Shown: one piece after another, positions 1-7,015 of the stretch
Numbering within the stretch: position 1 is the stretch's first letter
Layout: each line of letters opens with the position of its first letter
Assembly: GCF_028416635.1 (NCBI RefSeq)
Contig: NZ_CP114013.1
Coordinates: 3,162,001 to 3,226,000, forward strand
DNA length: 64,000 nucleotides
Reading direction: 5' to 3'
DNA from: Baekduia alba
GTDB taxonomy: Bacteria > Actinomycetota > Thermoleophilia > Solirubrobacterales > Solirubrobacteraceae
Position numbers and translations under genes: made by a program
Notes under the pieces: generated by a model
Databases searched by the model: none
Seen by the model: only the letters and a program-made list of their open reading frames with translations
Told to the model about the DNA's origin: nothing

Positions 1-92
1 GCGGCTTCCTCGGCTGCGGCACGCGACTCGTACGGGCGCTTCGGCTTCCCGTCGCGCTTGAAGTGCTCGCCAAGGATCCGTCGCCGAGTCAC
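1..92 (-). CDS. Small phage protein, partial (C-terminus off window)
   Basis: The frame starts at a GTG and reads VTRRRILGEHFKRDGKPKRP, then YESRAAAEEA, without a stop before the window edge. A basic start followed by KRPYxSRxxAEE resembles the opening of small actinophage proteins that end in a CPxCG zinc ribbon, but the Cys part is not visible here. A TGA four codons upstream in the same frame limits the start. An AGGAG lies about 20 bases upstream, too far for a normal ribosome binding site. The call as a gene is moderate and the function is unknown. Confidence 0.4.
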   Translation of the reverse strand, partial: MTRRRILGEHFKRDGKPKRPYESRAAAEEA

Positions 93-177
93 AGACCCAC
101 CCGATCACGGCCGAGCTCCTCCACCCCGACCACCACACGGCGACGCCTGCGCCACACCCACCACCTACGCCAGAAAC

Positions 178-387
178 TCACGCCGCACGCCCCGGAGCCG
201 GCAACCAGTTGCCCTTGCTCGGCTTCACCACGTAGCCCTTCGCAAGCAAGTACGCGAGCTGACGATCAGCACGGTGACCGGCCTGCTGCGTCACGATGCC
301 TGTCGTGACCGGATCGCCCAGCCGACACTGGCGCTCCACGATGCGCAGCACCCGCGCTTCGTCGTCGGTCAGCGGAGGCCAAGTCAT
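178..387 (-). CDS. Small winged-helix-like phage protein
   Basis: A 69-residue protein whose ATG overlaps the stop of the gene before it (ATGA), so it is probably translationally coupled. The sequence (LTDDEARVLRIVERQ, then QLAYLLAKGYVVKPSKGNW) has the helix pattern and short basic wing of small winged-helix DNA-binding proteins. It may be a phage transcription factor, but no family was identified. It is the last complete gene of the leftward operon before the edge. Confidence 0.6.
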   Translation of the reverse strand: MTWPPLTDDEARVLRIVERQCRLGDPVTTGIVTQQAGHRADRQLAYLLAKGYVVKPSKGNWLPAPGRAA

Positions 388-950
388 AGCGTCGGGTCGT
401 GCTCGTCGCGGGCGTCGCCGCGCGTGTCGTACGGGATGCCGCCCTCAACCCCGAACCCGTTGTAGATCTCGTCGTCGCTCGGGCCGTCCTCCTCACGGCG
501 CTGCTCCTCCTGGAACTCGGCGACCAGGAACCCCCACGCCGACGCGAGCGCCCGCTCAGGCTCCCCCGCCTCCAACCCACGAACCAACACGGCCACGTCA
601 TGCCCCGTCTCCGCAAGCGCGGCGAACACACGGGCCAGAAGCCGTCTCCGCGGCGTCCCAGCACGCGGCACCTCCACCTTCGCCAACCGGCAATGCCGAC
701 CCAACCACTGCGCGAAGTCCTCAGGCTCCTCGAACACGGGTGCCGCTTTCTCCCCCTCATTTGAGGTCGAAGAACCGGAACCGGCCAGTTCACGGCGCGG
801 CGTCGGATCCCCGCCCACCACGAAGTAGCTATCCGGCCGCACCTCGAAATTCCGGTACCGGCAGATCTTCCCCGCGCGCTTGGCCTCGACCGTCGACATG
901 CAGCACATCGACGTGCACGAGCACAGACGCGCAGGATCCACGCTGCTCAT
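384..950 (-). CDS. Phage protein of unknown function
   Basis: A 188-residue protein. The start is set at the ATG that overlaps the upstream stop (ATGA); an earlier Met in the same frame would overlap that gene by over 250 bases. The N-terminus is Cys-rich (RLCSCTSMCCMS), the middle has an ordinary globular mix (FAQWLGRHCRLAKVEV), and the C-terminus is very acidic (FQEEQRREEDGPSDDEI). I do not recognise a family. It lies between another unknown gene and the winged-helix-like protein. Confidence 0.6.
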   Translation of the reverse strand: MSSVDPARLCSCTSMCCMSTVEAKRAGKICRYRNFEVRPDSYFVVGGDPTPRRELAGSGSSTSNEGEKAAPVFEEPEDFAQWLGRHCRLAKVEVPRAGTPRRRLLARVFAALAETGHDVAVLVRGLEAGEPERALASAWGFLVAEFQEEQRREEDGPSDDEIYNGFGVEGGIPYDTRGDARDEHDPTL

Positions 951-1450
951 GGGCGCAGCTGGCGTCGAAGGCGAGCGACGAAGCGTTCCGGCCAACGCAG
1001 CCACGCCGGCACCGTGCGGGTCGACGGCGTGTACGGGAACGTCACGCGCCGAGCCGAGTCCCATCCGGTGAAGCCGCCGCCGTTGCGCTCGCGGTAGACG
1101 ACCGCCTCGATGTCGTACGCCACGCCGTCCTCGCGGAACACGTGACTGCACCGCAGGTTCTGCTCGAGGCCCCGTTCCATGCCCGCGCTCGGGCCGTCGA
1201 CGACCGTCACCCACTCGGAGTCGTCGCCCGTCAGCGGCGTGATGGGCTCGAAGCTCAGGAGCCGCTGGAGCATCCCGATCGCGTAGCCCGCGCTGCCGCC
1301 GGAGTGGCCCTCCTCAGCGAACAGCGCGACGATCGAGAGCAGGTGCTCGTTGATCGCCGCCTGCATCTCATCGCGGCCACCTTCATCGGCGTCCGCCCCA
1401 GCCTGAATCACGTCCAGCTCTCGACGTGCATGGTCAACCAGATTGCTCAT
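947..1450 (-). CDS. Phage protein of unknown function, first gene of a leftward operon
   Basis: A 167-residue protein starting MSNLVDHARRELDVIQAGAD, with GAGGAG about eight bases before the ATG. The N-terminal 60 residues look helical (INEHLLSIVALFAEEGHS); the C-terminal half is strand-rich (EWVTVVDGPS, DIEAVVYRERNGGGFTGWD) and may bind a ligand or protein. No family was recognised. It is the first gene after the non-coding stretch at 1,451-1,940, so its promoter should lie there. Confidence 0.6.
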   Translation of the reverse strand: MSNLVDHARRELDVIQAGADADEGGRDEMQAAINEHLLSIVALFAEEGHSGGSAGYAIGMLQRLLSFEPITPLTGDDSEWVTVVDGPSAGMERGLEQNLRCSHVFREDGVAYDIEAVVYRERNGGGFTGWDSARRVTFPYTPSTRTVPAWLRWPERFVARLRRQLRP

Positions 1451-1940
1451 TCGAAATCTCCTCGTTACTCGCGCTCGCGCGCATCCACAGACGTTGGTAC
1501 TTCCCTCACCAAGAAGCGCTGGTGTTGTCGCAGCACTTGGAGAACTCCGTCCCTGTCTAACTTCAGGGAGAAGCCCCACCGTGAAAGCTGCAATCTCTCC
1601 GAGCGATCCCATGTCCACCGCTTATGCGCGGGTTCCCAGCCCCGGGGCTGGTCCTTGCCGGACGGGTTCCGGCCCTAATCGCTCTGCCAATGTCGAACAC
1701 GCCGTTCGTGTCCCAAGGAGAGGCAGCATCACCGATGAACTTCGCGTCGCGGCGTCGACGGGCTGTAGGTAGCCGGCCGTGCATGAGAGCTTCCGCTTAC
1801 GCGGCGCCGTGCTGCGACCGTGCACTCAACGATGGGGATCCATCGGAGGCGGCAGTCACAATGACCTTTCCCTTGCTCACGACTCGGGACAGTAGGGCGT
1901 CCAGAGGACGTAAAAGCGTCTCAAGATCGTCCTACACGCA
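1451..1940. other. Non-coding stretch with hairpins inside the phage
   Basis: About 490 bases without a convincing gene, unusual in this tightly packed phage. It holds a perfect 16-bp palindrome at 1636-1651 (CCAGCCCCGGGGCTGG), a second hairpin at 1657-1673 (GCCGGA/TCCGGC, 5-base loop) and a short inverted repeat at 1494-1512 (TTGGT/ACCAA) close to the start at 1450. It probably contains the promoter of the 1450-leftward operon. A small RNA or a replication element is possible. A 73-codon open frame at 1563-1784 (minus) lacks gene-like composition and was not called. Confidence 0.5.
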
Positions 1941-1967
1941 GAAGGGCCGCCCACAAGGCGGCCCTTC
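1941..1967 (-). terminator. Strong hairpin terminator after the HNH gene
   Basis: A perfect 11-bp stem, GAAGGGCCGCC and GGCGGCCCTTC, with a 5-base loop (CACAA), begins 30 bases past the stop of the HNH gene at 1998. No U-run follows on the minus strand, as is common for high-GC terminators. It ends the long leftward early operon and separates it from the operon starting at 1450. Confidence 0.75.
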
Positions 1968-1997
1968 GGCGTTCCAGGAGACGGCTAGCGCCCGCGT

Positions 1998-2507
1998 TCA
2001 GCCCAACGTGAGCTGCTCGGGACCCGAAGCCCCACCACGCCGCCGACCCACCGCACGAGCCCGCGCTTCCGCAACGGTCTTCGTGTCGTGGCACGACACG
2101 CACAGCACCTGGAAGTTCTCGACCACGTGCGCGCCGCCGTCGACCAGGGGCACGACGTGATCGGCCGCCCACGCGCGGAGCGTCTGGTCAGGCCCGTCGT
2201 CCTCCCACTGCACAACGACCTCGCCGCAGGTCGCGCACCACAGCCTGCCGTCGCCGAACTCCCGCGCGAGCATCCGCAGCGCGTCGCGCGCACTCCAGAC
2301 GCGCGACCGGTTGAAGGAGCGGTAGCAGCGCGGCGAGCCCTCGGCCTCGTGCTCATCGCCGTAGTGGATCGTCCGCTGCCGGCGCCGGTAGTCCTTCGGG
2401 TCGCGCAGCTCGATCGCCTCGCCACACCACCGGCAGTGGCCCTCAGACCACCCGCCGTCGAACGGTGCCTCCCACAGCACCAGCAGCGACCCGCGAACGC
2501 TGCTCAC
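1998..2507 (-). CDS. HNH endonuclease
   Basis: A 169-residue protein with a clear HNH domain in the C-terminal half: DHVVPLVDGGAHVVENFQ followed by LCVSCHDTK gives the His, Asn and His of the fold. CRWCG near residue 25 and CATCG before the domain can hold zinc. The start is the GTG overlapping the previous stop (GTGA). It may act as a nicking or homing nuclease, or in DNA packaging or recombination. It is the last gene of its operon and is followed by a strong hairpin. Confidence 0.8.
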   Translation of the reverse strand: MSSVRGSLLVLWEAPFDGGWSEGHCRWCGEAIELRDPKDYRRRQRTIHYGDEHEAEGSPRCYRSFNRSRVWSARDALRMLAREFGDGRLWCATCGEVVVQWEDDGPDQTLRAWAADHVVPLVDGGAHVVENFQVLCVSCHDTKTVAEARARAVGRRRGGASGPEQLTLG

Positions 2508-3151
2508 GCGAGCCGACCCTGACCCTTCGCCGGCGCCGGCTTCTTCCACGCGTCCGCGTCGGGAGCGTCCTTCAGACGCCCGACCACCTCCCCGGGCTTG
2601 TACACCCGGCTTTCGTCCACCTCCGCCGTCCGGATCAACACCGGCCGCGCGCGCCCATCACGCAAACACGACCCCGGCGGGTTGAACATGAACTCGGGCT
2701 CCGCGTGCTTCTTCGGGGCACGAAGCGCGTGCGCCAACCGCTTGTTCCCGCGCACCACCCACTCGTAGTTCATCGGCACGGACAGCGCCCACAACGCGAC
2801 GCGCCGAGTCGAGTCGCCCTCCTCCAACACGATCGTCGGCCGCGGCCTGAACCGCTCCAAGCGCTCGAGCTGCTTCCCGCCCTCCGTCCGAACCCAGAAC
2901 ACCGAGCTGAGCCCGGCCGTGCCGTGCGACTGCGAAGGCCGCGGCACCGCCGACACCTCGATCTCCAACGGCGGCACCATCCCCCGGCCCAACCAGTCGA
3001 TCAGCTCGACGTACCGCCGCAGGTCCCCGACATGAACCCAGTGGCGCTGCACGCCCTCCACGGCGTGATGCCACGTCACGAGGTGATAGCCCCGCGTCGC
3101 CGCGGTGATGAACCACAACAACCCGAGGTCGTCGTCCCACCGGCTGCTCAT
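2504..3151 (-). CDS. Primase/polymerase-like protein (AEP-like, divergent)
   Basis: A 215-residue protein starting MSSRWDDDLGLLWFITAATR. The start is the ATG overlapping the upstream stop (ATGA). The stretch VALWALSVP, then RLAHALRAPKKHAEPEF and PPGSCLR, resembles the closing part of the bifunctional primase/polymerase N-terminal domain, in which an L-ALG--(K/R)---DP segment precedes a PGT--(R/N) loop. The catalytic acidic residues expected near the N-terminus are not obvious, so it may be degenerate. The basic C-terminus (AWKKPAPAKGQGR) suggests nucleic-acid binding. Function is inferred only. Confidence 0.5.
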   Translation of the reverse strand: MSSRWDDDLGLLWFITAATRGYHLVTWHHAVEGVQRHWVHVGDLRRYVELIDWLGRGMVPPLEIEVSAVPRPSQSHGTAGLSSVFWVRTEGGKQLERLERFRPRPTIVLEEGDSTRRVALWALSVPMNYEWVVRGNKRLAHALRAPKKHAEPEFMFNPPGSCLRDGRARPVLIRTAEVDESRVYKPGEVVGRLKDAPDADAWKKPAPAKGQGRLA

Positions 3152-3462
3152 AGCTCCCCCGCGGGCTGCACCGGATCCAGCACCGCACCCTCCACGGGAC
3201 GCCGGCGCTGCACCTCCGCCCCGTGCAGCGCTTCCATCGCACGATGCATGAACACCCACTGCGTCCCCGCGCTCTGGTCCTCCCACCGCGGCAACACGAC
3301 GTCGACCCCGACCCGGTCCTGCATCCGCGGGTCGAGCTTCCGGAACTCCGTGAACCGGAACAGCTCCGCGGCCGCGGCGAGCGCGTCCTCAGGACGAAAG
3401 ATCCGCTCCCCGTCCGAGAGCGCGCGCTCGTCTACTTCCTTCACGAACATGACCGCGATCAC
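3148..3462 (-). CDS. Phage protein of unknown function
   Basis: A 104-residue protein starting at a GTG (MIAVMFVKEVDERALSDGER) that overlaps the stop of the 29-residue gene upstream (GTGA). Its own stop overlaps the next ATG. It is mixed alpha/beta with no Cys and has a WVFMHRAMEAL helix. It sits directly before the primase-like gene, so it may work with it. No family was recognised. Confidence 0.65.
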   Translation of the reverse strand: MIAVMFVKEVDERALSDGERIFRPEDALAAAAELFRFTEFRKLDPRMQDRVGVDVVLPRWEDQSAGTQWVFMHRAMEALHGAEVQRRRPVEGAVLDPVQPAGEL

Positions 3463-3548
3463 GCCCGTGCCCCCAGGCCAGCGACGACCTCACGCAACTG
3501 CTCGATCGCCGGGGCCAGCACGGCGTCCATGCCGTCCAAGATCAACAC
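3459..3548 (-). CDS. 29-residue phage microprotein
   Basis: A tiny frame fills the gap between two genes and is joined to both by overlaps: its GTG lies in GTGTTGA, which carries the stop of the upstream zinc protein, and its TGA lies in the GTGA that starts the next gene. It reads VLILDGMDAVLAPAIEQLRE, then VVAGLGARA, a hydrophobic-to-amphipathic helix. The coupling at both ends is the main support. An alternative is that it only relays ribosomes to the next gene. Confidence 0.5.
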   Translation of the reverse strand: MLILDGMDAVLAPAIEQLREVVAGLGARA

Positions 3549-3862
3549 CGCGCGGGAGACGCCTGCGAGGCCCGCTCAGCCGCACGGCGAGCGTCGTACT
3601 GGCTCCGTGCCTTCCACGCCCGAGTCGAGTGCGAGCGACCCGCGTACAACGTGTCCCGCCGAGTCATGTTCACCAACTCGGCCCCGCACCCACACAGACA
3701 GATGACGACGTGCATCGTCCGCCCCGAGCCCGCGCCGACCTTGAACCGCACCGGGCCACACCACGAGCACAGCGACTCCACCGGGCACAAGGCCGGGAAC
3801 CGCTCCTCGTGCCCGCAGCGCACGCACCGGCGCAGCTGCCACTTCGGATCGAACCGCTTCAC
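3542..3862 (-). CDS. Small zinc-ribbon protein
   Basis: A 106-residue protein with paired Cys motifs: CVRCG near residue 13, then CPVESLCSWCG, then CLCGCG near residue 56. They can build one or two zinc ribbons. A basic C-terminal helix follows (YDARRAAERAS). The GTG start overlaps the previous stop (GTGA) and has GGAGG upstream. One of several small Cys-rich proteins in this operon; binding to DNA, RNA or a host protein is likely, but its role is unknown. Confidence 0.7.
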   Translation of the reverse strand: MKRFDPKWQLRRCVRCGHEERFPALCPVESLCSWCGPVRFKVGAGSGRTMHVVICLCGCGAELVNMTRRDTLYAGRSHSTRAWKARSQYDARRAAERASQASPARC

Positions 3863-4026
3863 GACCGATCCTCCAGGTCGCGATAGGGCTCGTCATCCCA
3901 CGGGTAGGGCATGTTCTCCTCGCGCGCCTCAGCCTCGTCACCACGGCAGACCGGGCAGAGCCCTTGATAGTTCGGGAGGCCGCAGCCCCGGCACGCAGGA
4001 CCGTCCATCACGCGGTTGTCGGCCAT
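3859..4026 (-). CDS. 55-residue zinc-ribbon protein
   Basis: A small protein with one rubredoxin-like knuckle pair: CRGCGLPNYQGLCPVCRG (residues 12-29). An acidic tail follows (EAEAREENMPYPWDDEP). The start ATG shares bases with the upstream stop (TGATG). Longer starts would overlap the neighbour heavily and read as low-complexity sequence. Its function is unknown. Confidence 0.65.
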   Translation of the reverse strand: MADNRVMDGPACRGCGLPNYQGLCPVCRGDEAEAREENMPYPWDDEPYRDLEDRS

Positions 4027-4439
4027 CACGTCCCCCACTCCGCGGGGAACGGACCGGACACCGCCGCAAGACGCGGCTGATCGATGTCGAGCGGGTGAGC
4101 GTCGGCTGCAGCGCGCGTTGCCTCCACGAGCGGTCGGACGTCCTCCTCCCGGAACACCCGCACCTTCACGGGGCGATCCGGGCACCAGTCCTCGTCCTTG
4201 AGCTGGTCCGGCGGGATCGTCGGGTCCCACTTCTCCTTCGAGACATGCTGCCACGGGTTGTTCGTCAGCCCACAAGTCGGGCAGATCCACATCTCCAGCA
4301 CGACGGGCGTTGCCGGAGCGGACGCGCCGAAGGCGGTGCAGCCGCAGACGCGGTTGAACTCGCAGTCGCCCGTGCCGCCGTGGCTGTGCCAGTGCGCCGT
4401 GTGCCCGCAACGGCACATCGGAGACGCCTCGCCGCTCAC
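4026..4439 (-). CDS. Cys/His-rich phage protein
   Basis: A 137-residue protein starting at the GTG that overlaps the previous stop (GTGA). The N-terminal 40 residues hold CRCGHTAHWHSHGG and CEFNRVCGC, a His- and Cys-rich site; CPTCG follows near residue 53. The rest is polar (WDPTIPPDQLKDEDWCP) with a helical C-terminus. CRCGHxxxxH resembles small phage zinc proteins annotated only as hypothetical. Confidence 0.65.
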   Translation of the reverse strand: MSGEASPMCRCGHTAHWHSHGGTGDCEFNRVCGCTAFGASAPATPVVLEMWICPTCGLTNNPWQHVSKEKWDPTIPPDQLKDEDWCPDRPVKVRVFREEDVRPLVEATRAAADAHPLDIDQPRLAAVSGPFPAEWGT

Positions 4440-4666
4440 GCCACGGCCTCCGACTGCCAGGCGTGCATCGCAGCCTCGTCCGCGTCCACCTGAGGAAGCT
4501 CGAACGGCGCCTGCTGAGCCGCGTCGAACTCCTCCCGGGTCATGGACGGCACACCGAGCTTCTCGATCAACGGCCGTGCCATCGGCGGATGCCACGGCCC
4601 TCGTCGTGCACACACGACCACGCACTTGCACTGACCGCAACGCGGCCGTTCCTGTTGAGCGTTCAT
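4436..4666 (-). CDS. Small Cys-rich phage protein
   Basis: A 76-residue protein starting MNAQQERPRCGQCKCVVVCA, preceded by GGGAGG at good spacing, which picks this ATG over one 14 codons earlier. The Cys cluster CGQCKC...C is at the N-terminus; the rest is mostly polar. It heads a run of overlapping zinc-protein genes to the left. Confidence 0.6.
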   Translation of the reverse strand: MNAQQERPRCGQCKCVVVCARRGPWHPPMARPLIEKLGVPSMTREEFDAAQQAPFELPQVDADEAAMHAWQSEAVA

Positions 4667-4739
4667 CTGGGACCTCCCCATGCGCTCGGGTTTGCGTTCC
4701 ACACGCACCCGCCGCCCCGAGAAGGGACGACGGCCGCGT

Positions 4740-4985
4740 CTAGACCGCGTTCGCCGTGAGCGCGTCCGCGAGCTGCGCCAGCAGGATCAGCCCAGCCTCA
4801 CGGTCCAGCACCAGCTGAACCGTGGCCCCCGAACCATCCGACTCGAAGGCGTTGATCTGCACCGCCGCGATCTGACCCTCGTCGCGCACGGCCTCAACGA
4901 ACGAGCGCCGGCCGTCCTCGTCCCCGTCCGGGAGCCCCGGCTGGTACAGCCGAGCGTCGACCCGCGTGTCCGTGAGCAGGCTCAT
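4740..4985 (-). CDS. Phage protein of unknown function
   Basis: An 81-residue protein starting MSLLTDTRVDARLYQPGLPD at the ATG that overlaps the upstream stop (ATGA). It has a strand-rich middle (AAVQINAFESDGSGATVQLV) and a C-terminal helix (LILLAQLADALTANAV). No Cys. No family was recognised. A 73-base gap follows, so it may end a transcription unit or sub-operon. Confidence 0.6.
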   Translation of the reverse strand: MSLLTDTRVDARLYQPGLPDGDEDGRRSFVEAVRDEGQIAAVQINAFESDGSGATVQLVLDREAGLILLAQLADALTANAV

Positions 4986-5329
4986 GCGAGCGCCACGCCC
5001 GTGATCTTCAGACCGCGCTCGTCGCGGCAACCCACGACATCCCCGGTCTTCGAATCACGCTCGTCCGTCAGCCCCACCTTGTGGCAGACGACCTCGACCC
5101 GCAGCACGTACGACGTGCCCTTCTGGAACCCGTCCTCCGGCGGCTCGATCTCGACCGCGCCCCCGTAGATCCGGACCTTGTGCGTCGTCGGCGACTGGCC
5201 GCCGATCCGAAGAACGAACTGGCCCTCCGCGTCCTCGAACAGCTCGCCCGCGACGTCCGGCTCCGGCGCCGTGCCGGCCTCCTCATGCGCCGCGTCAATC
5301 GCCTCGCGCGACAGCGTTCCCGTGCTCAT
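4982..5329 (-). CDS. Phage protein of unknown function, first gene of an early sub-operon
   Basis: A 115-residue protein starting MSTGTLSREAIDAAHEEAG with GGGAGG six bases before the ATG. The C-terminal two thirds are strand-rich (FVLRIGGQSPTTHKVRIYGG, VLRVEVVCHKVG), suggesting a small beta domain. It lies head-to-head with the plus-strand RusA-like gene at 5429, so the roughly 100-base gap should hold promoters for both directions; I could not fix them by sequence. Confidence 0.65.
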   Translation of the reverse strand: MSTGTLSREAIDAAHEEAGTAPEPDVAGELFEDAEGQFVLRIGGQSPTTHKVRIYGGAVEIEPPEDGFQKGTSYVLRVEVVCHKVGLTDERDSKTGDVVGCRDERGLKITGVALA

Positions 5330-5428
5330 CAACAACCTCCCGTGAGAGAAGAAAACTTCCTGACGGGAGACGAGTATGGGACGACCACAGGACGGAAAAA
5401 CATCCTGCACTCGCCCTACGCTCTACGA

Positions 5429-5944
5429 ATGGCAGACCACGAGCACGACGGCATGTACCGCATCGAGCACCGCCCCGACCACGCCTACACCTGCCCCGAA
5501 GGCATGAAGGGCTGCAAGGCCATCAACACGGCCGGGAACCCGTGCAACAAAGCGAAGATGCACCCCGACCACCACCTCCCCACCCTCAACCTCTTCGGGT
5601 CCGGGAACCGCTTCGCCTACCAGAACGCGAAGAAGCACTGGAGCGTCTGGCTCACCGCCGCGCTCATCCACGCACAGCTCCCCCGCGGCCTCGACTCCGT
5701 GCTTGTCGAAGGCCAGCTCTGCTTCCCCACCCACAACGCCCCCGACCAGGGCAACCACCGCTACTTCATCGAGAAGGCGCTCGGCGACGTCCTCGAGACG
5801 GGCGGCTGGCTCGCCAAGGACGACTGGGACCACTACGAGTTCGGCAACCTCGCCCGCGTCGTCCGCCCCGGCGAACGCTGGCTCTCGCTCGTCCTCATGC
5901 CCAACGCGCTGATCACCCCGGCACAGGGGCAGCTCGCGCTCTAA
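5429..5944 (+). CDS. RusA-like Holliday-junction resolvase with Cys/His N-terminus
   Basis: A 171-residue protein, one of only two plus-strand phage genes. The C-terminal half has the acidic pattern of RusA-type nucleases: PDQGNHRYFIEKALGDVL and then GWLAKDDWDHYEFG, giving D..N...K..D and a later DDWD, as in RusA where Asp residues and one Lys cut four-way junctions. The first 45 residues carry CPEGMKGCKAINTAGNPC and HPDHH, a possible zinc site not usual for RusA. ATG at 5429 is the first good start; no clear ribosome binding site is seen. It would pair with the Rad52-like and nuclease genes in recombination. Confidence 0.65.
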   Translation: MADHEHDGMYRIEHRPDHAYTCPEGMKGCKAINTAGNPCNKAKMHPDHHLPTLNLFGSGNRFAYQNAKKHWSVWLTAALIHAQLPRGLDSVLVEGQLCFPTHNAPDQGNHRYFIEKALGDVLETGGWLAKDDWDHYEFGNLARVVRPGERWLSLVLMPNALITPAQGQLAL

Positions 5945-5967
5945 CCGAGCGCGAGCCGTCTCCCCGT

Positions 5968-6846
5968 TCAGCCGGAGAACACCGGCAACATCGGCATCGC
6001 CCGCGAACGCATCGCCCCGATCACCTCACCCTGCGGCAACCCGTTCGTGTAGTTCGTCGTCACCGCGAGGTTCGCGTGTCCAAGCTGACGCTGCACGATC
6101 ACGATGTTCTTGTTCTCCAAGATCAACTCACACGTCATCGTGTGCCGAAGCTGATGAGGCCGGAACCGCTTCCGGATCCCCGCCGCGGCCTGCAAGTCCG
6201 CGAACTTCTCCCGGACCTGCGACGCACCCCACGCATCCACGCCGGCCGTGCGGCCCTCGACGACGCAGAAGTAGGGGCCCGGCGGCAGCTCGGCACGAAG
6301 CCGGTTCCACGGCTCCAGCAACGGCCACAGCCACGCGTCAACGCCGATCTCGCGCTGCTTGCCGCCCTTGCCGCGCCGCACGAACACCTTGCTGGCGTCC
6401 GCGCTCAGGTCGCCCTCATGCAGACCGAGCCCCTCGCTGATCCGAACCCCGGACCGCCACAGGACCAGGACGAGCGCACGGAGCCGCTCCGCGTAGACCT
6501 CGTTCTTGCAGACCGCGCCGACGTGGTTGAGCAGCTCGACGATCTCCGCGACCGTGAACGGGTTGGGCGGATACTTCCGGCCACGGCTCGGCGCCGGCCG
6601 CCCAGCCATGTACCCCGGGATCGTCGCCGGCGACCGCTTCCGCCCGAGCTTGTCGAACAGCACCGCGTCCGGGTCGAACCCCGCACGCCGCTGCGCCGTG
6701 TCCCGAGCCCGCGCCTCGAGCTCCCGCTCGAAGTCGTCGGCCGCCTCGCGCAGCAGCACGATCGCACGCCGCAACCCGTCCGTGGTCGCGTTCTTCGCAG
6801 GAACGAGGCCGAGCGCCTCGCGAACCCCGCGCCGCCCGCCGAACAC
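5968..6846 (-). CDS. int: Tyrosine-type phage integrase; N-terminus shifted out of frame
   Basis: From the GTG at 6846 the frame gives 292 residues with the full catalytic set: Arg135 in GVRISEGLGL, Lys in the GKGGKQRE turn, His231/Arg234 in HQLRHT, His257 in LGHAN and Tyr266 in NYTNGL. The frame stays open upstream (QQAPPPEDGAPRAF) but has no normal start there. A well-placed ATG at 6949, with GGAG upstream, opens MSIVDSTPAASLTLVAGTTT in another frame, and the two meet at a run of ten G (6872-6881). Losing one base would join them into a protein of about 326 residues. This is either a sequencing error or a real slippage switch. It catalyses site-specific integration and excision. Confidence 0.85.
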   Translation of the reverse strand: MFGGRRGVREALGLVPAKNATTDGLRRAIVLLREAADDFERELEARARDTAQRRAGFDPDAVLFDKLGRKRSPATIPGYMAGRPAPSRGRKYPPNPFTVAEIVELLNHVGAVCKNEVYAERLRALVLVLWRSGVRISEGLGLHEGDLSADASKVFVRRGKGGKQREIGVDAWLWPLLEPWNRLRAELPPGPYFCVVEGRTAGVDAWGASQVREKFADLQAAAGIRKRFRPHQLRHTMTCELILENKNIVIVQRQLGHANLAVTTNYTNGLPQGEVIGAMRSRAMPMLPVFSG

Positions 6847-6871
6847 GAACGCACGCGGCGCCCCATCCTCC

Positions 6872-6881
6872 GGGGGGGGGG
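6872..6881. repeat. Run of ten G breaking the integrase frame
   Basis: Ten G on the plus strand (ten C in the gene) sit between the likely start of the integrase (ATG at 6949) and its main frame. Nine bases would put both in one frame. Homopolymers of this length slip during replication and are also a common sequencing error. Confidence 0.85.
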
Positions 6882-6972
6882 CTTGTTGATGTCGTCGTGC
6901 CAGCGACCAGCGTCAGGCTGGCCGCCGGCGTAGAGTCGACGATGCTCATGGAGATACTCCTCCGTGGGTCAT

Positions 6973-7003
6973 GGCCCCGGGGCGTTACAGCGCCCGCGGG
7001 GCC
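6973..7003 (-). terminator. Hairpin between a zinc-protein gene and integrase
   Basis: GGCCCC and GGGGCC arms enclose inner GGGC/GCCC arms around TTACA. It lies just past the stop of the 7016-7573 gene and about 25 bases before the integrase start, so it may end the long operon and isolate int expression. Confidence 0.6.
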
Positions 7004-7015
7004 GATCTCGTAGGT

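Noticed and set aside
1600-1690. tRNA-like element with GGGTTCC motifs
   Set aside because: Hairpins are present but no cloverleaf can be built; kept only as a structured non-coding region.
1563-1784. 73-codon minus frame inside the non-coding gap
   Set aside because: Weak third-position GC bias, no ribosome binding site and it covers the palindromes.
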